A DNA stretch of 64,000 bases, taken from Hyphomicrobiales bacterium (GTDB lineage Bacteria; Pseudomonadota; Alphaproteobacteria; Rhizobiales; Rhizobiaceae). Under the pieces are notes generated by a model that worked only from the letters and a program-made list of their open reading frames with translations, had not been told where the DNA came from and searched no databases. Both the position numbers and the translations under genes were made by a program. The stretch lies in contig NVSG01000002.1 in NCBI GenBank assembly GCA_002401155.1, positions 1,023 through 65,022 of the forward strand, read 5' to 3'. Positions 60,546-64,000 of this stretch are shown piece by piece; positions within the stretch are counted from its first letter, which is position 1; every line of letters begins with the position of its first letter.

Positions 60546-61550
60546 TTAATTCGGAAGAACTGGCAGAGAGGCTTCTTGCTTTTCTGCCGTTAGAGTTTTG
60601 ATAAATGAAACCAGATCGTTACGCTCCCCGTTGGTCAGGGAAAAATGTTCCATCTTCCTTGACCGTGATGTACGTTTAATGCCTCCAACCTCATAATGGG
60701 TAATCACCCGCCGAAGCGTTGGAAGTGATCCATTGTGCATATAGGGCGCACGAAAAATTGTATTTCGAAGGCCAGGTGTTTTGAATGCGTGCATGGCCTT
60801 AAGGTTGTCTGGCTCATATTTTGCCCGACCAATATCGCTTGTATTCAGGCCTGTGTCATGGAAAGAATTATCGGTAAAATTCCAACCTGTATGGCAATTG
60901 GAGCAACCTGCTTTTCCGGTAAACAGTTCGAATCCGCGTTTGGCACCAAGTGAAATTGCATGTTCATTGCCATCCACCCAGCGATCAAAAGGGGACCAGC
61001 CCGATACAATGGTTCGCTCATACGTTGCAAGAGCGGTCAAAATATTTTTCTGTGTTACGCCATCTTCGGGAAATACGATATTGAACCATTTGACATAGTC
61101 AGGGATCATTCTGAATTCTGAGATGATGGTTTTGAAATTGCCATTCATCTCGATCGGTGAGGTAATAGGCCCGACGGCTTGTTCCTCAAGGGATTTAGAA
61201 CGTCCATCCCAAAAATGCGGACTAACCCAAGCCATGTTCAAAAGGGTAGGCACATGCCTGTCGACAGTGGAATTATTTGCCCCAACAACAAGATCAACGG
61301 GAGTTTCATAACCAAATGAGGGGTTATGACAACTGGCGCAACTCATGTTTTTTGCGCCGGAAAGACGCGGGTCGAAAAACAGCATTTTACCAAGGGTCGC
61401 AAGTTGTATCGAATAGGGAGTGACCCCATCAAAGGGGATGGTCAGCGGCCTTTTATATTTTTTCAGCTCATCCATATTCGCAGCAGAACTCGGCCCGACA
61501 ACGCAGCAGAGTACCAACACAGATACCAGAAATTTAAGAGAAAATTTCAA
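60546..61550 (-). CDS. Di-haem cytochrome c peroxidase (CCP/MauG family)
   Basis: A 334-residue exported peroxidase. A signal peptide (MKFSLKFLVSVLVLCCVVG, cleaved near SSA) is followed by two haem-binding CxxCH motifs, MSCASCHNPSFG near residue 75 and AGCSNCHTGWNF near 215. FFDPRLSGAKNMS and TALATYERTIVSGWSPFDRW are typical. It reduces hydrogen peroxide in the periplasm or modifies a protein as MauG does. It directly follows the start of the c-di-GMP gene (4-nt gap). Confidence 0.92.
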   Translation of the reverse strand: MKFSLKFLVSVLVLCCVVGPSSAANMDELKKYKRPLTIPFDGVTPYSIQLATLGKMLFFDPRLSGAKNMSCASCHNPSFGYETPVDLVVGANNSTVDRHVPTLLNMAWVSPHFWDGRSKSLEEQAVGPITSPIEMNGNFKTIISEFRMIPDYVKWFNIVFPEDGVTQKNILTALATYERTIVSGWSPFDRWVDGNEHAISLGAKRGFELFTGKAGCSNCHTGWNFTDNSFHDTGLNTSDIGRAKYEPDNLKAMHAFKTPGLRNTIFRAPYMHNGSLPTLRRVITHYEVGGIKRTSRSRKMEHFSLTNGERNDLVSFIKTLTAEKQEASLPVLPN

Positions 61551-61775
61551 CGCAACTCAACCTCCAAATCGCAGGACCACTTCGGGACACACCGCGAAAA
61601 GTAAGTATTTGCACAGGTAAACAGTATCGTTCGGTAGTTAATAATATCTAAAAAAACCATTCAAAATGGGCGTTTAGGTGCATTTTTGGTATATTTATGT
61701 TGATTTGAATCAAGGCGCCGCCAGTAAGTTTGGTTATACTAAAATTTTTCCAATTCCTTGAAGGGTTGAGTATGC

Positions 61776-62744
61776 ATGGCACATGAGTTTGACGGAGTAT
61801 GCGTTGGTAACGGCAGTGCAGCGCAGATTACGGGCGCAACTAAGCTCGATAAGAAAAAATCTACAAATCGGATTCAGGAATTGCGGCGGAGCCCTGAGGC
61901 CATTCGCAAAGCCTTTGAGAGCGGAGAATACCCCTATAAGCGCAAACTTTCTCGCAGCAGCTATGAGGCGTCCAAGGAAAAGTTGCAGGTCGAGTTATTA
62001 AAAGCGCAGGAGTGGATTAAGACTTCAGGAGAAAAAATTGTCCTGATTTTTGAAGGGCGTGATGCAGCTGGCAAAGGGGGCACAATCAAGCGTTTCAATG
62101 AACATCTAAATCCACGTAGTGCGCGGGTGGTGGCACTGGAAAAACCAACTGAGCGCGAGCGCAGCCAATGGTTCTTCCAGCGCTATATCTCCCATCTTCC
62201 GGTTGCCGGAGAAATGGTCTTCTTTGATCGCTCCTGGTACAACCGCGCAGGCGTTGAGCGCGTGATGGGTTTTTGTACGCCCAATGAATATCTGGAGTTC
62301 ATGCGTTCCTGCCCAGAATTTGAACGAATGATCACGCGCAGTGGCGTGCGCCTGTTCAAATACTGGTTCTCCGTCACACAAGAAGAGCAGCGCAGGCGTT
62401 TCAAATCGCGCGAAGTGGACCCGCTAAAACAATGGAAGCTATCCCCCATTGATCGGGCATCATTGGATAAATGGGACGATTATACCGAAGCTAAAGAAGC
62501 CATGTTCTTTTATACAGACACGGCCGATGCGCCATGGACTATCGTAAAATCGAACGATAAAAAACGTGCCCGTCTAGGTTGCATGCAACACTTTTTGGCA
62601 AGCCTTCCCTATCCCGATAAAGACTATAGCGTTATCGCAGGCCTTGATCCGCTGATCGTCGGTTCAAGCGCTGATGTCATTGGCCAGAGTAGCCACATTC
62701 TGGGTAAATCCCTGCACCCCAATCATCGCCGTAAGAGCAAATAA
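61776..62744 (+). CDS. ppk2: Polyphosphate kinase 2
   Basis: A 322-residue PPK2 family protein. Walker A is VLIFEGRDAAGKGGTIKRF (residues about 89-107), Walker B-like VFFDRSWYNRAGVERVMG, and the lid module EEQRRRFKSREVDPLKQWKLS. One-domain PPK2 enzymes phosphorylate NDP or NMP with polyphosphate. ATG at 61776 follows a short AT-rich leader. Convergent with the LigM-like gene. Confidence 0.93.
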   Translation: MAHEFDGVCVGNGSAAQITGATKLDKKKSTNRIQELRRSPEAIRKAFESGEYPYKRKLSRSSYEASKEKLQVELLKAQEWIKTSGEKIVLIFEGRDAAGKGGTIKRFNEHLNPRSARVVALEKPTERERSQWFFQRYISHLPVAGEMVFFDRSWYNRAGVERVMGFCTPNEYLEFMRSCPEFERMITRSGVRLFKYWFSVTQEEQRRRFKSREVDPLKQWKLSPIDRASLDKWDDYTEAKEAMFFYTDTADAPWTIVKSNDKKRARLGCMQHFLASLPYPDKDYSVIAGLDPLIVGSSADVIGQSSHILGKSLHPNHRRKSK

Positions 62745-62759
62745 TCACTCTTTAAGATT

Positions 62760-62787
62760 GGAAGCCCGGATAGTTTTCCGGACTTCC
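62760..62787. terminator. Bidirectional terminator between ppk2 and ligM-like gene
   Basis: GGAAGCCCGGA (62760-62770) pairs with TCCGGACTTCC (62777-62787) with one mismatch and a 6-nt loop. T and A tracts lie near both sides. It sits between two convergent stops. Confidence 0.75.
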
Positions 62788-62795
62788 ATATTTGT

Positions 62796-64000
62796 TTAAG
62801 CGTTGCGTGTACGCCAGCTATCCGCATAGGATTCACGCGCATCTCTGGAATAAGGAATTTCGGAGACCTTCACCCGGATGGTCGTTTGCTTATGCCTTTC
62901 CGTGGCGCTCTTTTTAGTGCCGCCATTTTCTTCGCCCCAAACCAGCGTCAACACATCACCCAGTTTAACTTCAGGATCAACGATACCAAGCGATAGCATC
63001 GCACGCTCGTTGAAGCTGAATCCGTTGAACATGGAAAGCCCGACCAGCTTGTCACCCATCATGATTTTGTCGAAGGAGGATGAGGCATAGTTTGGCTGAG
63101 GCAGATCGATCCATTTGTAGTTTTCACCACCGGGAACGAAGGAAGAGGCAATGACCTTGGCCACATCTTCTGCATTCCACTCAAACGTCACCTTGCGGCG
63201 GTGCGGTTGTTTGGCAATTTTCTCCAGCGCCTCACGGCCAATAAAATCATGATCAAATTTGACATAGATACCATAGCCAAGCTCGTAAGGCGTGACGTAA
63301 TAGTCTTCAATATTATCAGAGACATAAGAGCCACCAATTGAGCCAGTGGCCTCATAGCTGTTTTCATCCAGCCATTCGCGATAGGGCTTCATTTTATCGC
63401 CCGTATAAATTGCCGGTAGCGGAGAAGGGATCCAGCCGGATTCCAGCGTGTTGGTCGAATAGGCACGAGACCCAACCAGACAAAGACCGAACTCCTTGCC
63501 AGCTTCAACGATCGCATCGCGGATTTCATCTTCCTCTTCATAAGGCCCCCACACTTCAAGGCCCGGTGCACCAGCCATGCCGTGGCGCAAGGCAAGAACT
63601 TCGCGGCCCGCAATGTTGATCGTACCCATATTGAAGAATTTGATTTCAGGGATCGGGCCACCATTCAGTTTTTCCAGAATTTGTGGTGCATTAGGCCCCT
63701 GAATCTGAAAGCGATAGCGCTTGCGAATGACCGGCTTGCCACTTGGACGCGCCGGCGAGCGGTCATCACGCTCTACCTTGACGTCGAAGTCACCGGTTTC
63801 AGCATGGAATTGCACCCAGTTCACCGTTGGTGCGCGTCCAACCAGAAGGAATTGTTGCTCTTTGAGGCGAAAGACAATCACGTCGCCAATCACATAGCCA
63901 TCATAGCTGCAAGGCACCAAATGCTTTGCCTTGTTGACGTCAAATTTTGCAAAGCTGTTAATAGAAAGGTATTGCAGAAATTCGAAGGCGTCCGGGCCTT
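62796..64000 (-). CDS. LigM/GcvT-like tetrahydrofolate O-demethylase, C-terminal part
   Basis: The gene begins beyond the right edge; 401 codons are visible and the frame remains open through 64000. It belongs to the aminomethyltransferase (GcvT/DmdA) fold group and is most similar in style to vanillate or 3-O-methylgallate O-demethylase LigM: YSTNTLESGWIPSPLPAIY, YEATGSIGGSYVSDNIEDYY, ELGYGIYVKFDHDFIGREAL and VWGEENGGTKKSATERHKQ. It would move a methyl group from a methoxy-aromatic to tetrahydrofolate. A sarcosine- or DMSP-type substrate is less likely. Confidence 0.82.
   Translation of the reverse strand, partial: GPDAFEFLQYLSINSFAKFDVNKAKHLVPCSYDGYVIGDVIVFRLKEQQFLLVGRAPTVNWVQFHAETGDFDVKVERDDRSPARPSGKPVIRKRYRFQIQGPNAPQILEKLNGGPIPEIKFFNMGTINIAGREVLALRHGMAGAPGLEVWGPYEEEDEIRDAIVEAGKEFGLCLVGSRAYSTNTLESGWIPSPLPAIYTGDKMKPYREWLDENSYEATGSIGGSYVSDNIEDYYVTPYELGYGIYVKFDHDFIGREALEKIAKQPHRRKVTFEWNAEDVAKVIASSFVPGGENYKWIDLPQPNYASSSFDKIMMGDKLVGLSMFNGFSFNERAMLSLGIVDPEVKLGDVLTLVWGEENGGTKKSATERHKQTTIRVKVSEIPYSRDARESYADSWRTRNA

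Overview
The window is a piece of an alphaproteobacterial chromosome, most likely Hyphomicrobiales-like. That assignment rests on the compact cell-cycle cluster sciP / fliJ / ctrA / receiver protein and on the general gene style; no rRNA or other species-level marker is present. About the first 35 kb are one Mu-like transposable prophage. The remaining 29 kb are host chromosome.

Prophage (1 to about 35,136, running right to left). The c-repressor end lies on the right and the tail-fibre end runs off the left edge. Reading leftwards from the immunity region come a divergent repressor / Ner-position pair with three palindromic operators, then a tightly coupled early operon (small wHTH and membrane proteins, a ParB-like protein, MuA transposase, MuB ATPase, DUF3164, GemA/gp16, a second wHTH protein, an MT-A70 DNA adenine methylase). 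Next are a Mor-like activator, a lysis cassette (lysozyme, 3-TM holin, small membrane protein) and the head genes in Mu order (gp25-gp27, terminase, portal, MuF, gpG, protease/scaffold, major head, gp35). Last are the contractile-tail genes in Mu order (gp36-gp38, sheath, tube, frameshifted chaperone, tape measure, gp43-gp48, fibre). Many neighbouring genes overlap by 1 or 4 nt. Two exported-protein genes look like morons. Notable points are a canonical -1 slippery heptamer (A AAT TTT) in the tail chaperone, an A7-tract frameshift candidate at the terminase 3' end, a perfect 18-bp palindrome belonging to a small dispersed repeat family, and repeated 9-mers at the putative phage end.

Host, 35.1-41.7 kb. 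tRNA-Met(CAU), mnmA, an RlpA-like protein and a MaoC/FAS1-type dehydratase precede the cell-cycle cluster: sciP (CtrA inhibitor), a PqiA-like membrane protein, fliJ, ctrA and a CheY-like receiver. CtrA boxes and four GANTC sites lie in the regulatory regions. A composite hairpin repeat carrying TTGTTCTCAC recurs three times within 2.8 kb downstream of these genes.

Host, 41.8-50.8 kb. A MocR-type regulator is divergent from a PNPOx-like flavoprotein. Then follow an SGNH hydrolase, a TerC-family membrane protein, the Mrp/ApbC Fe-S carrier, a pirin, an MFS transporter, a DAO-type oxidoreductase and a VOC protein.

Host, 50.8-64 kb. An operon hpaF-hpaE-hpaD-hpaG-hpaH encodes the meta-cleavage of homoprotocatechuate towards the central pathway, followed by a Nudix hydrolase and an aminotransferase. 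Then come a small helical protein, a membrane GGDEF-EAL protein, a di-haem cytochrome c peroxidase, polyphosphate kinase 2 and, cut by the right edge, a LigM-like tetrahydrofolate-dependent O-demethylase. Together hpa and LigM point to use of plant-derived aromatic acids.
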